This document shows positions 1-7,953 of a stretch of DNA of 13,244 nucleotides, piece after piece (within the stretch, counting starts at the first letter, position 1; every line of letters begins with the position of its first letter). A program made the position numbers and the translations under genes. The notes under the pieces were generated by a model. The model ran no database searches, was not told the origin of the DNA, and saw only the letters and a list, made by a program, of their open reading frames with translations. The stretch spans positions 1 to 13,244 of the forward strand of contig CAUJIL010000082.1 in assembly GCA_963204845.1 (NCBI GenBank), in the 5' to 3' direction. Origin of the DNA: Pseudomonadota bacterium (lineage in GTDB: Bacteria > Pseudomonadota > Gammaproteobacteria > Pseudomonadales > UBA5518).

Positions 1-366
1 GGCGACGGTACTGCCGACCGGATACCAGCGGGCCTCGCCGTCGGCGGCCTCGAGCACCGCGCCGGTGGGGGCGAGCGCCCCGCGTAACGTGAGCCCGGAA
101 CTGCTCTCCACCAGTGCGTCGCCGGATCGGGTCGCGCTCCCGAGTGCCGCGGCGGCGCCGAACAGTTCGGCGGCGAGGATCCCGGCCAGTTCGTCACGCT
201 CCAGCGAGACGGCCGGCTCCAGCGGATCGGCCGGTGGCGCCGGCACGGTCAGCGTCGACAGCGCACGCAGCTGCCACGCGATGCCGAGCACGGTCAGTGC
301 GACCGCGAACGCAGTCAGCGTCTGCGGCGGGGTGAGCGGCCAGCGGTCGGCGAGTTGCCGCATCAT
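1..366 (-). CDS. gspC: Type II secretion inner-membrane linker GspC (partial, 3' end outside window)
   Basis: I found this reading frame by translating the reverse strand; it stays open for 122 codons to the window edge. From an ATG at 366 it has a short cytoplasmic stretch, one hydrophobic segment at about residues 17-33, a Pro/Ala-rich periplasmic linker (about 37-55), an 'ELFGAAAAL' segment (67-75), and from about residue 91 'LTLRGALAPTGAVLEAADGE' followed by 'YPVGSTVA'. This is the opening of the GspC homology-region (HR) domain, the part that in this family contacts the N0 domain of the secretin. The remainder of HR and any PDZ or coiled-coil C-terminus lie outside. A second ATG follows at 363, and an in-frame TTG lies at 393; there is no strong Shine-Dalgarno sequence, so the exact start is uncertain. 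It is divergent from gspE instead of leading a gspC-gspD-gspE operon. Identification rests on the membrane-anchor plus HR pattern and on context. Confidence 0.88.
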   Translation of the reverse strand, partial: MMRQLADRWPLTPPQTLTAFAVALTVLGIAWQLRALSTLTVPAPPADPLEPAVSLERDELAGILAAELFGAAAALGSATRSGDALVESSSGLTLRGALAPTGAVLEAADGEARWYPVGSTVA

Positions 367-393
367 CGGGCGGTTCCGTGCCAGGGTGCGCAA

Positions 394-399
394 AGTATA
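394..399 (-). promoter_or_regulatory. Possible -10 element for gspC
   Basis: On the reverse strand TATACT (five of six matches to TATAAT) lies about 28 nt before the gspC ATG, a sensible distance for a short leader. The hexamer 17 bp upstream reads TCGGTG, a poor -35. AT-rich hexamers are rare in this GC-rich sequence, which is the main reason to note it. Confidence 0.3.
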
Positions 400-535
400 G
401 CCGTTGGCCCCGCGGCCACCGACGCTCGGGCGCACATGGGTGCAGCCAGGATCCGAAACGACGAGGCAAAATGCGGGCCAAAGCACAAGGTTGATTGGTG
501 CGCGCCGTCGGAACACGGCAGCAGCACGCCGGCGA

Positions 536-544
536 TGCTACATT
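536..544 (+). promoter_or_regulatory. Possible extended -10 promoter for the gspE-gspB operon
   Basis: TGCTACATT fits an extended -10 (TGN followed by TACATT, four of six matches to TATAAT) about 43 nt upstream of the gspE ATG. No convincing -35 lies at the right spacing. The whole divergent region 367-587 otherwise contains only short AT-rich patches and no gene that I can support. A promoter for the eleven-gene operon must lie in or near this stretch, but this particular site is only a candidate. Confidence 0.25.
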
Positions 545-587
545 TGCACAGGCAAACCGCCGCAACTCCGGACCCACGCATCGATTC

Positions 588-2063
588 ATGGACCAGTTGC
601 CCTATGCCTTCGCGAAGCGCCACGGCGCGCTGCTGATCGCTCCGCCCGGCGGCAGCGCGACGCGGCCACGCCTGCTGCACCGGCAGGATGTTGCCGTGCA
701 CGTGATCGCCGAGGTCGCGCGCTGCATCGGGCGCGGCTTCGATTGCGAGGCCGTCGACGAGGCGCGTTTCGGCGAGGCACTGTCGGAGACGTACGAGAAG
801 GGCGGCGCGGTCGCTCGCGAGCTCGCGGCGGGGCTGGAAGACGAGATCGACATCGGCAGCCTGGTCGAGGCGATCCCGCAGACCGAGGACCTGCTCGACC
901 AGCGCCAGGATGCGCCGATCATCCGCCTCATCAACGCCATCATCGCGCAGGCGATCCGCGAGCGCGCCTCGGACATCCACGTCGAACCGTACGAGAAGCG
1001 CCTGCTGGTGCGCTTTCGCATCGACGGGGTGCTGCGCGGGATCGTGGAACCCAAACGCGAGCTGGCCGCGGCGCTGGTGTCGCGGATCAAGGTCATGGCG
1101 CGGCTCGATATCGCCGAGAAGCGTGTGCCGCAGGACGGGCGCATCTCGCTGCGCGTGGGCGGACGCGAGGTCGACATGCGGGTCTCGACGTTGCCCGCGG
1201 CCAACGGCGAGCGGGTAGTGATCCGCATCCTCGACAAGGGCGCGCAGCGGCTCGAGCTCGATGCGCTCGGCATGGCCGCCGCGGCGCGCGAGCGGCTGCG
1301 CACGCTGCTCGATCGCCCGCACGGCATCCTGCTCATTACCGGACCGACCGGATCGGGCAAGAGCACCACGCTCTACGGTTGCCTGAACTATCTGAACGAC
1401 GGTACGCGCAACATCCTCACGGTCGAGGACCCGATCGAATATCACATCGAGGGCATCGGCCAGACGCCGGTCAACGTGAAGGCCGGCATGACGTTCGCGT
1501 CGGGACTGCGGGCGATGCTGCGCCAGGATCCGGACGTGGTGATGGTCGGCGAGATCCGCGACGCCGAAACCGCCGCGATCGCGGTGCAGGCGAGTCTCAC
1601 CGGGCACCTGGTGCTGTCGACCGTGCACACCAATACGGCCGCCGGCGCCGTGACGCGGCTGCAGGACATGGGCATCGAGCCGTTCCTGCTCGCCTCGAGC
1701 CTGAACGGCGTCATCGCGCAGCGCCTGGTGCGCGTGCTGTGCCCGGACTGCAAGCAACCGCATGATCCCGACCCGGCCGAGCGCGAGATGCTGCAGTTGC
1801 CGCGCGGCGGGGCGCACCTGCTGTTCCGTCCCGAGGGTTGCCCGGCCTGCGCGCAGCGCGGCTACCGCGGCCGCATCGGGCTGTACGAACTGCTGGTGGT
1901 GGACGAGACGATGCGCCGCCTGATCCACGATCGCGCCAGCGAGGAGGCGATTGCCGCGCACGCGCGCCGCACCGATGCCGCGCTGCGCGCCGACGGGCGT
2001 GCGAAGGTCCTCGCCGGGCTGACCACGGTCGAGGAAGTGCTGCGCGTGAGCGCGGAGGACTGA
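588..2063 (+). CDS. gspE: Type II secretion traffic ATPase GspE
   Basis: This is the cytoplasmic hexameric ATPase that powers pseudopilus assembly through GspL and GspF. The protein has 491 residues from ATG 588, where 'MDQLPYAFAKRHGALL' matches the usual start of the family; an in-frame ATG 31 codons upstream would add an atypical, low-complexity extension. Visible in order are the N-terminal GspL-binding region, 'ASDIHVEPYE' of the N2 domain, Walker A GPTGSGKS with Lys258, the Asp box 'LTVEDPIEY', Walker B 'DPDVVMVGEIRD' with catalytic Glu322, and the His box 'LTGHLVLSTVHTNTA'. A zinc-type tetracysteine C-x2-C-x29-C-x2-C lies at residues 385, 388, 418 and 421. That metal-binding loop distinguishes GspE and PilB-type assembly ATPases from retraction ATPases. 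All key residues are intact. It is the first gene of the rightward operon, with only 6 nt to gspF. Confidence 0.97.
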   Translation: MDQLPYAFAKRHGALLIAPPGGSATRPRLLHRQDVAVHVIAEVARCIGRGFDCEAVDEARFGEALSETYEKGGAVARELAAGLEDEIDIGSLVEAIPQTEDLLDQRQDAPIIRLINAIIAQAIRERASDIHVEPYEKRLLVRFRIDGVLRGIVEPKRELAAALVSRIKVMARLDIAEKRVPQDGRISLRVGGREVDMRVSTLPAANGERVVIRILDKGAQRLELDALGMAAAARERLRTLLDRPHGILLITGPTGSGKSTTLYGCLNYLNDGTRNILTVEDPIEYHIEGIGQTPVNVKAGMTFASGLRAMLRQDPDVVMVGEIRDAETAAIAVQASLTGHLVLSTVHTNTAAGAVTRLQDMGIEPFLLASSLNGVIAQRLVRVLCPDCKQPHDPDPAEREMLQLPRGGAHLLFRPEGCPACAQRGYRGRIGLYELLVVDETMRRLIHDRASEEAIAAHARRTDAALRADGRAKVLAGLTTVEEVLRVSAED

Positions 2064-2069
2064 GGGGCC

Positions 2070-3284
2070 GTGGGCGCCTTCGGCTACGTGGTGCTCGATG
2101 CGAGCGGGCGGCAGCAGCGGGGCACGCTCGAGGCCGACTCGGCGCGCCAGGCGCGCCAGCAACTGCGTGACCGCGGGCTGGTGCCGCTGCAGGTGGCCGC
2201 GAGCGGAAGCGACACCGCTACGCGCGGGGATTCGGGCCGCGGTTCACACACCGCACTCGCGACCGTGGAGCTCGCCTTGTTCACGCGCCAGCTCGCGACG
2301 CTGCTGCAGGCAGCGCTGCCGCTGGCCGATGCGCTGGCCGCGATTGCGCAGCAGGGCACACGCCCCGGCGTCGGTGCGCTGGTCACGGGGCTGCGCGGCC
2401 TGGTCGTGGAAGGGCGTGGACTCGCCGCCGCCATGGCGTTCTATCCGCGCGCGTTCGCGCCGATGTACCGCGCGACGGTCGCCGCCGGCGAGCACAGCGG
2501 CCGGCTCGACCTGGTGCTGGCGCGCCTCGCCGACCATGCCGAGGCCACCCACCGCTCGCAGCAGAAGGTGCGCCTCGCGCTGATCTATCCGGCGCTGCTG
2601 CTCACCGTTGCGCTGCTGGTGGTCGCCGGCCTGCTCACGTGGGTGGTGCCCGACGTGGTGGCGGTGTTCGCCGACGAGGGGCAGCAGCTGCCGGCGTCGA
2701 CGCGCGCGCTGCTCGCGCTCAGTGATTTCGTGGTCGATTACGGTCTGTGGGTGCTTGCGGGAATGGTGCTTGCGGCACTCGCCGCGCGCGTGGCCCTGCG
2801 CGACCAGGCACGACGCGAACGGCTGCACCGCGCGTTGCTCGGCGCACCGCTCGCGGGGCGGCTGATCACCAGCGCCGAGAGCGCGCGTTTCGCCGGCACG
2901 CTGAGCACGCTGGTCAGCAGCGGGGTGCCGCTCGTAGAAGCGCTCGGTATCGCGGCGGCGGTGCTGTCCAACCTGCACCTGGGGCGGGTGGTTGCCGAGG
3001 CGGCCGCGCAGGTGCGCGAGGGCGCCAGCCTGCGCACCGCGCTGGCGCGCAGCGGACGCTTTCCGCCGATGATGATCTACATGATCGCCAGCGGCGAAAC
3101 CAGCGGCGAACTCGAGCGCATGCTCGCGCGCGTGGCCGACAGCCAGCGCGCCGAACTCGACGAGCGGGTCGCGACGCTGCTGGGGCTGCTCGAGCCGGCG
3201 GTGCTGCTGTTCATGGGTGTCGTGGTGTTCGCCATCGTGGTGGCGATACTGCAGCCGGTGTTTTCCCTCAACCAGTTGATCTAG
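2070..3284 (+). CDS. gspF: Type II secretion inner-membrane platform protein GspF
   Basis: This is the polytopic inner-membrane core of the assembly platform, with 404 residues, the usual size. The GTG start is supported by purine-rich GGAGG and GAGGGG sequences just upstream and by the family-typical opening 'MGAFGYVVLDASG'. Two homologous cytoplasmic T2SSF domains are visible. The first contains 'GEHSGRLDLVLARLADHAE' and the second 'GETSGELERMLARVADSQ', the duplicated GE-SG-L motif of the family. Hydrophobic segments lie at about residues 171-193, 224-244 and 371-399, giving the expected three transmembrane helices. It lies between gspE and gspG with gaps of 6 and 9 nt, so it is cotranscribed. 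Nothing appears truncated. Confidence 0.97.
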   Translation: MGAFGYVVLDASGRQQRGTLEADSARQARQQLRDRGLVPLQVAASGSDTATRGDSGRGSHTALATVELALFTRQLATLLQAALPLADALAAIAQQGTRPGVGALVTGLRGLVVEGRGLAAAMAFYPRAFAPMYRATVAAGEHSGRLDLVLARLADHAEATHRSQQKVRLALIYPALLLTVALLVVAGLLTWVVPDVVAVFADEGQQLPASTRALLALSDFVVDYGLWVLAGMVLAALAARVALRDQARRERLHRALLGAPLAGRLITSAESARFAGTLSTLVSSGVPLVEALGIAAAVLSNLHLGRVVAEAAAQVREGASLRTALARSGRFPPMMIYMIASGETSGELERMLARVADSQRAELDERVATLLGLLEPAVLLFMGVVVFAIVVAILQPVFSLNQLI

Positions 3285-3293
3285 GAGCCTGCC

Positions 3294-3731
3294 GTGAGCA
3301 TCCCGTCCCGCCGCGATCGTGGCTTCACCCTGATCGAGATCATGGTGGTGGTGGTCATCATCAGCGTGCTGATCGGACTGCTCGCCCCCAACATCATGGG
3401 CCGGGTGGACGAGGCGCGCGTCACCGCGGCGCGCGCGGACCTCGCGACGCTGGGGCAGGCGCTGGATCTGTACCGCATCGACAACGGTGCCTACCCGTCC
3501 ACCGCGCAGGGGCTGCAGGCACTGATCGAGCAGCCCTCGGGCGCCCCCGAGCCGAGGCACTGGAATCCGGCCGGGTACCTGAAGAAGAAGCAGTTGCCGC
3601 GCGATCCGTGGGGCAACGAGTACCAGTTCCTGCGCTATCCCGATGGCGGCTTCGACCTGATGAGCTACGGCGCCGACGGGCGTGAGGGCGGTGAGGGGAA
3701 CGATGCCGACATCTTCCACAAGGATATCTGA
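3294..3731 (+). CDS. gspG: Major pseudopilin GspG
   Basis: This is the major subunit of the periplasmic pseudopilus. The protein has 145 residues from GTG 3294, preceded by AGGAG at 3283-3287. It has a short basic leader ending in Gly10, then the class III prepilin signature FTLIEIMVVVVIISVLIGLL with Glu at position +5 of the mature protein; cleavage and N-methylation by GspO are expected. Downstream are family-specific stretches: 'NGAYPSTAQGLQAL', 'GYLKKKQLPRDPWGNEYQ' and the acidic C-terminal 'GADGREGGEGNDADI', which corresponds to the calcium-binding loop of GspG proteins. The 3' end overlaps gspH by 29 nt. Confidence 0.98.
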   Translation: MSIPSRRDRGFTLIEIMVVVVIISVLIGLLAPNIMGRVDEARVTAARADLATLGQALDLYRIDNGAYPSTAQGLQALIEQPSGAPEPRHWNPAGYLKKKQLPRDPWGNEYQFLRYPDGGFDLMSYGADGREGGEGNDADIFHKDI

Positions 3732-4236
3732 GGCGCGCGGCTTCACGCTGCTCGAACTGCTGGTGGCGATGGCGCTGCTCGGGCTGCTGTCCGGGATGGC
3801 GGTGCTCGCCGTCGGCGGCATCGACGAGCGGCGTGCGCGCGAGGAAGCCGCGGCGCTGCGTGACCGGGTCGCCTTCGCGAGCGAGGAAGCGATGCTGCAG
3901 GGCGAGGAGTATCTGCTGGCCGTCGCGTCCGGATCGTACCGCTTCCTGCGCTTCGACACCGGCGAGCGGCAATGGCGTGACGCGACACACCCGTTGCTCG
4001 GCGAACACCGGCTCCCGCGCGGGCTCCGGATCGAGATCGAGGTGGAGGCGCGCGAGGGTGCAGCCGGCGCGCTGGCCGGCGATGCGGCGGCAACCACGGC
4101 GAGCGACGCGGTCGAGGTGCTGCTGCTCTCGACCGGTGAGATCACCCCGTTCAGCGCGGCGTTCCACGCCGGCGAATCCGCACCGGTGGCGGCCACGCTG
4201 CGCGGTCAGGGAGGCGGTGAGCTTGCGCTCGAATAG
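3703..4236 (+). CDS. gspH: Minor pseudopilin GspH
   Basis: A pseudopilin of 177 residues from ATG 3703. That start is chosen over an in-frame ATG seven codons upstream because GAGGGG at 3693-3698 is correctly spaced and gives a compact leader (MPTSSTRISEARG). Cleavage after Gly13 leaves FTLLELLVAMALLGLLSG, with Glu at +5. The remainder is a GspH-like globular domain ('ALRDRVAFASEEAMLQGEEYLLAV', 'GSYRFLRF', 'VEVLLLSTGEITPF'). GspH is a minor subunit near the pseudopilus tip complex of GspI, J and K. The start overlaps gspG by 29 nt and the end overlaps gspI by 20 nt, suggesting translational coupling. Assignment to H, as opposed to another minor pseudopilin, rests on gene order and the 'STGEITPF' region. 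Confidence 0.93.
   Translation: MPTSSTRISEARGFTLLELLVAMALLGLLSGMAVLAVGGIDERRAREEAAALRDRVAFASEEAMLQGEEYLLAVASGSYRFLRFDTGERQWRDATHPLLGEHRLPRGLRIEIEVEAREGAAGALAGDAAATTASDAVEVLLLSTGEITPFSAAFHAGESAPVAATLRGQGGGELALE
4209..4214 (+). promoter_or_regulatory. Ribosome binding site deciding the gspI start
   Basis: GGGAGG lies inside the 3' end of gspH. It is only 2 nt from the GTG at 4217 but 8 nt from the in-frame TTG at 4223, so either codon could be used. The choice changes the prepilin leader by two residues and leaves the mature protein unaffected. Confidence 0.55.
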
Positions 4237-4600
4237 ACACCGGGGATTCACGCTGCTCGAGGTGCTGGTCGCGCTGGCGATCTTCGCGGTACTCGCAGCG
4301 GCGCTCGTCCTCGCGAGCGGGAATTTCGCCGAGCGCCAACGGCGCATCGAGGAGCGCACGCTCGCTCTGTGGGCGGCGCAGAGCGCGCTCGACGAGCTGC
4401 GCGTGGCGGTCCCCGGGGTGGGGTCTCCCGCGGCCGCGGACGGGCTGGCCAGGGTTCCCCTGGGGGGCCGCGACTGGTTGGTCACGCGCCGGGTGCTGCC
4501 GACCGCGCAACCCGGACTGCGGCGCGTCGAGGTCGCGGTGGCCGCGGCTGGCGATGAGCGCGTCGTGATCGAGTTGACCGGCTTCGTGGGCGAACGATGA
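4217..4600 (+). CDS. gspI: Minor pseudopilin GspI
   Basis: A pseudopilin of 127 residues from GTG 4217, the usual GspI size. A longer open frame begins far upstream at 3833, but there it only shadows gspH; the signal sequence fixes the true start near 4217-4223. The leader VSLRSNRHRG is followed by FTLLEVLVALAIFAVLAAALVLA, with Glu at +5. The helix continues into 'LALWAAQSALDELR', the GspI-typical region (often A-x-N-x-L-xEL), then a small beta-rich domain with 'GGRDWLVTRRVLPT' and 'LRRVEVAVAA'. In this family GspI nucleates the I-J-K tip complex. It overlaps gspH by 20 nt and gspJ by 4 nt (ATGA). Confidence 0.94.
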   Translation: MSLRSNRHRGFTLLEVLVALAIFAVLAAALVLASGNFAERQRRIEERTLALWAAQSALDELRVAVPGVGSPAAADGLARVPLGGRDWLVTRRVLPTAQPGLRRVEVAVAAAGDERVVIELTGFVGER

Positions 4601-5214
4601 ACAGCATTGCCGGTGCGCGTGGATTCACATTGCTCGAGGCACTGCTGGCGCTGGCGATCGTGGCGCTGCTCGGGACTGGCGCCTACGGGCTGCTCTCTGC
4701 CACGGCACGCTTCGAGGACGGCGCGCTCGCGCGCCAGCGCGCGGTGGCGTCGCTGGCGCGCGCGGTCCGGCTGCTGGAGGAAGACCTCGCGGCGCTGCCG
4801 GCGCGCTGGCTGCTGCGCGAGGATCCGTTCGCGGACCCCGTGCTCGACGGTACACCGCCGCGCGGCGTGCTTGCGCTGACCCGCGGCGGCGTGGGCAACC
4901 CGCTGGGTCGAGCGCGCAGCAGCCTGCAGCGCGTGGTATGGGAAATCGAGGACGGCAACGTGCTGACGCGCCACGCTGCGTTTGCGGGCGCCGGCGCGCA
5001 AGCCGCGGTGCGACGCGTGCTGGCAGAGGAAGTCGAGGAACTCGTGCTGCGCTATCTCGACGAGCGCGGGACGTGGCACGAGACTTGGCCGCCACCCCCG
5101 GCAAGCGGCGAACGCCCGCGGATGCCCGGCTACGAGCGTGTGCCGGTGGCAGTGGAGTTCCGTCTGGTGCACGCGGCGATCGGGGAGGTGACGCGTGTCG
5201 TCGCGTTGCGTTGA
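4597..5214 (+). CDS. gspJ: Minor pseudopilin GspJ
   Basis: A pseudopilin of 205 residues. Its ATG lies within the ATGA overlap with the gspI stop, a clear translational-coupling arrangement. The leader MNSIAGARG is followed by FTLLEALLALAIVALLGTGAYGLL, with Glu at +5. The globular part has GspJ features: 'ARAVRLLEEDLAALPAR', 'LALTRGGVGNPLGRARSSLQRVVWEIEDGNVLTR', and a late 'VLRYLDERGTWHETWPP' followed by 'VPVAVEFRL'. GspJ forms the tip complex with GspI and GspK. The 3' end overlaps gspK by 20 nt. Confidence 0.95.
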   Translation: MNSIAGARGFTLLEALLALAIVALLGTGAYGLLSATARFEDGALARQRAVASLARAVRLLEEDLAALPARWLLREDPFADPVLDGTPPRGVLALTRGGVGNPLGRARSSLQRVVWEIEDGNVLTRHAAFAGAGAQAAVRRVLAEEVEELVLRYLDERGTWHETWPPPPASGERPRMPGYERVPVAVEFRLVHAAIGEVTRVVALR

Positions 5215-6127
5215 GCCGCGCTGCAGGGGGAGCCAGCGAGGTGTCGCACTGGTGCTCGTGTTGCTGGTGTTCGCGCTTGCCACGCTGATGGCGACGCGGA
5301 TGCTGCGCGCCGGCCAGATCGCGCTGCAGCGCAGCGGCGATCTGGCCGAAACGGTGCAGGCACGCTACTACGCTATGGGTGGCGTGGAACTCGCACGTGT
5401 GCTGCTGCGCGAGGACCTGCACGCCGCGGGCGAGCGCGCTGCGATCGATCACCTGCGCGAGAACTGGGCCGAGCCTGCACGGCGCTTCGAGATCGACGAC
5501 GGGCTGCTGGAAATTGCGATCGTCGACGAGAGCGGGCGGTTCAACCTGAACGGGTTGCTCGATGCGCGCGGCACGGTGGACGCCGCCGGGGTGAGGCGTT
5601 TCGCGCGCCTGCTGCGTGCGGCCGGCGCCGATCCCGCCTTCGCGTCCGTGGTTGCCGACTGGATCGATGCCGACCGCCTTACCCCGGGTGGCGCGCCCGA
5701 GCCCGTCGATCCGCCGCCGCTCGACCGGCCGTTCACCGACGCCAGCGAGCTGCGCGCGGTGCCCGGTTTCGCGCCTGCCTGGTGGGAGGCCCTTGGCGAA
5801 CTGCTGGGTACGCTGCCGCCGGAGACGCCGCTGAACCTGAACACGGCGCCACCAGCGGTGCTCGCGGCGTGGGCCGAGCCGGGGCGCGAGGCTGGAGTCG
5901 CGAGCCTGGTCGCGCGCCGCGGACGTGCGCCGCTGCGCTCGGTGGCGGAGGCCGGGGCGGTGTTCGGCGCCGCGCCCGGGCGCCTGGCCGTGGGCAGCGA
6001 GTTCTTCCGCGTGCACACGCATGCCGCGTTCCGCGAGCGCCACGTCCGGGTCGAGGCGCTGCTGCGGCGCGACGCGGCCAGAGGCACAATAGTCCTGCTC
6101 GCCCGCAACGATGCAGCTAGACTCTAG
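5195..6127 (+). CDS. gspK: Minor pseudopilin GspK (pseudopilus tip)
   Basis: A 310-residue protein from GTG 5195, with GGGGAGG at 5182-5188 seven nt upstream. The leader ends QRG and the mature protein begins VALVLVLLVFALATLMATRM. Position +5 is Leu, not Glu, which is normal for GspK: lack of Glu5 is a family hallmark linked to its place at the pseudopilus tip. The large periplasmic domain contains 'YYAMGGVELARVLL', 'DESGRFNLNGLLD', 'WIDADRLTPGGAPE', 'FTDASELRAVPGF' and 'PLNLNTAPPAVLAAW', matching the GspK alpha-helical insertion and its calcium-binding acidic positions. The leader carries two Cys (residues 5 and 10), removed on cleavage. It overlaps gspJ by 20 nt. Confidence 0.96.
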   Translation: MSSRCVEPRCRGSQRGVALVLVLLVFALATLMATRMLRAGQIALQRSGDLAETVQARYYAMGGVELARVLLREDLHAAGERAAIDHLRENWAEPARRFEIDDGLLEIAIVDESGRFNLNGLLDARGTVDAAGVRRFARLLRAAGADPAFASVVADWIDADRLTPGGAPEPVDPPPLDRPFTDASELRAVPGFAPAWWEALGELLGTLPPETPLNLNTAPPAVLAAWAEPGREAGVASLVARRGRAPLRSVAEAGAVFGAAPGRLAVGSEFFRVHTHAAFRERHVRVEALLRRDAARGTIVLLARNDAARL

Positions 6128-6133
6128 GGCGTG

Positions 6134-7402
6134 ATGAAACCTCGTATCGGACTGCATCTCGAAACCCCGCGCCCGGATGCCACGACACCGGTGGCCTGGG
6201 TGCTGCTCGACGCCGAGGCGCGCGTGCTCGGGCGCGGGCGCTGTGCGCTGGCGGACGTGCGCCAGGCGGCGGGTCCGGCGGCGGCCGACGCGGCAGTCGA
6301 CGTCTTCGTTGCCGGCGACGCCGTGATGCTGACCGAGGTCACGATTCCCTCGCGCGAGGCCGCGCACCTGCGCAAGGCGCTGCCTTTCATGGTCGAGGAG
6401 CACGTGATCGGTGAACTGCGGGAGACGCACCTCGCGATTCCGCGCACGCTGCACGGGGACCGCGTGCCGGTCGCGGTGATCGCGCACGCGCAGATGATCG
6501 CCTGGCTGGATGCGTTGCATGGAGCCGGTCTGTCGCCGGCCACGCTGATCCCCGAGCAGTTGCTGCTGCCGCGCGAAACCGGTGCGGTGCACGTGCACCT
6601 GCACGGGGGCCGCGCGCTGCTGCGCCTCGGCGACCATCGCGGCATGGTCGTCGATGCCGTGAATCTGGTCGCGGTGCTCGCGCTGGCATTGGCCGGTGAC
6701 CGCCTGCCGTGCTCGCGTGTCGAACTCGGCGCCTGCGCGGACTCGCCCGAGGACGGGGCTATGCTACCGGCGCTGGCGGCCGCGATCGAGGAGCAAACCG
6801 GACGCCCGGTCGTACGCACCGCGTTTGCCGAGCCGCTGGTCGAGATCCTTGCTGCCGGCATGCACCGGGGGGTGCCGTGGATCGATCTCTGCCAGGGCGG
6901 CTATGCCGGTGCGCGGCGCGACAAACTGATCAGGACACAGTGGCGGCGCGCCGGCTTCGCGGTGGCGGCGTGCCTCGCGGTGCTGCTGCTCGGTGGCGGC
7001 GCCGTAAGTGCCTGGCTCGAACACCGTGCCGAGCGCACGCACGAGGCCGCGGTGGCGCGCTTTCGCGAGCTGTTCCCCGACGAAACCCGGATCGTGAACC
7101 TGCGCCGGCAGGCACAGGCGCGGCTCGCGCTGGCTGCCGATGCGGGCGGCGGTGAACTGCAGGCGCTGGCCGCGCTCGCCCGCGTGCTGGACGCGCCGGA
7201 CGCCGAAGGCGTCAGGGTGCGCGGACTCGAGTTCCGTGCGCAGGACGGCATGCTCGAGGCCGATCTGGCGGCGGCTTCGCTGGAACGCCTGTATCGACTG
7301 CAGGCACTGGCCGACGGAGCCGGCATCAGTGCCTCGCTCGGCGAGCCGCTGGAGGAAGGCGGGTTGGCGAGCGCCAGCCTGCAGCTGCGGGTGCTGCCAT
7401 GA
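6134..7402 (+). CDS. gspL: Type II secretion platform protein GspL
   Basis: GspL is a bitopic inner-membrane protein that recruits GspE through its actin-like cytoplasmic domain and pairs with GspM. It has 422 residues from ATG 6134; a GTG directly before it at 6131 is an alternative, and the TAGGG upstream suits either. The cytoplasmic region (about 1-270) contains 'VTIPSREAAHLRKALPFMVEEHV', the characteristic GspL segment, and 'LIPEQLLLP'. A single transmembrane helix lies at about residues 273-291 ('AGFAVAACLAVLLLGGGAV'). A periplasmic ferredoxin-like domain follows, with 'RFRELFPDETRIVNLRRQAQARL' leading into it. The gene begins 6 nt after gspK and overlaps gspM by 4 nt (ATGA). Confidence 0.95.
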   Translation: MKPRIGLHLETPRPDATTPVAWVLLDAEARVLGRGRCALADVRQAAGPAAADAAVDVFVAGDAVMLTEVTIPSREAAHLRKALPFMVEEHVIGELRETHLAIPRTLHGDRVPVAVIAHAQMIAWLDALHGAGLSPATLIPEQLLLPRETGAVHVHLHGGRALLRLGDHRGMVVDAVNLVAVLALALAGDRLPCSRVELGACADSPEDGAMLPALAAAIEEQTGRPVVRTAFAEPLVEILAAGMHRGVPWIDLCQGGYAGARRDKLIRTQWRRAGFAVAACLAVLLLGGGAVSAWLEHRAERTHEAAVARFRELFPDETRIVNLRRQAQARLALAADAGGGELQALAALARVLDAPDAEGVRVRGLEFRAQDGMLEADLAAASLERLYRLQALADGAGISASLGEPLEEGGLASASLQLRVLP

Positions 7403-7950
7403 ACAAGGCCAGCGGGATCGAGCCCATGCGACGCGCCCTCGAGGACGCCGCAAGCCGCCTGCTCGCATCCGATGCCGGGCAACGCCTGATCCTTTGGCAC
7501 GAGGGGCTCGCCGCGCGCGAGCGACAAGCGTTCGCCGTGCTGGCGCTTTTGCTCGGTGCGTTCGTTGTCTACGCGCTGGTCTATGTGCCGCTCGAGCGGC
7601 GCATCGATGCGGCGCGCGCGCACCTGCTGCGCGAGCATCAGTTGCTGCAATGGCTGCAGGCGCAGAAGGTCGGGTCGCAGGCGAGACCCGCGGTGATGCC
7701 GGATGAGGCCACGCGGCCGCTGGCGGTGACGGTCAACGCAGCGGCAGCCGAGTTCGGTCTGTCCTTCGCCTCGATGCGACCGGCCGGCAGCGACGGCGTG
7801 CGAGTGGAACTGAGCGACGTGGTGTTCGCGGACGCCGTGCGCTGGTTCGCGGCGCTGCGCCGCACCGGGGTCCGCATCGACGCGTTCACGATCGAACCCG
7901 GCCCTGGCGCTGCCGGACGCGTGGACGCCAGCGTGACGTTGCGCGGCTAG
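7399..7950 (+). CDS. gspM: Type II secretion platform protein GspM
   Basis: A 183-residue protein starting in the ATGA overlap with gspL. It has a short cytoplasmic N-terminus, one transmembrane helix at about residues 44-66 ('AFAVLALLLGAFVVYALVYVPLE'), a periplasmic coiled-coil-like stretch ('RRIDAARAHLLREHQLLQWLQAQ'), and a small ferredoxin-like domain ending 'DAFTIEPGPGAAGRVDASVTLRG'. 'ALEDAASRLLASDAGQRLILWHEGLAARERQAF' before the helix is typical: GspM proteins often carry W-x-x-L-xxRER in this position. It stabilises GspL in the platform. There is no gspN after it; gspA begins 3 nt downstream. Confidence 0.94.
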   Translation: MNKASGIEPMRRALEDAASRLLASDAGQRLILWHEGLAARERQAFAVLALLLGAFVVYALVYVPLERRIDAARAHLLREHQLLQWLQAQKVGSQARPAVMPDEATRPLAVTVNAAAAEFGLSFASMRPAGSDGVRVELSDVVFADAVRWFAALRRTGVRIDAFTIEPGPGAAGRVDASVTLRG

Positions 7951-7953
7951 CCG

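Noticed and set aside
491..519. TTGATT as a -35 for gspE
   Set aside because: No acceptable -10 lies 16-18 bp downstream; the region after it is GC-rich.
363..2162. A 599-codon reverse-strand open frame crossing the gspC-gspE intergenic region
   Set aside because: Antisense to gspE, with compositionally biased translation. It ends at the gspC start in a different frame from the GspC protein.
2244..4196. A 650-codon reverse-strand open frame
   Set aside because: Antisense to gspF, gspG and gspH. The His/Asp/Arg-rich low-complexity translation is a shadow of GC-skewed third positions.
4625..6637. A 670-codon reverse-strand open frame
   Set aside because: Antisense to gspJ, gspK and gspL, with no recognisable motif. 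The sense genes have clear prepilin and platform signatures.
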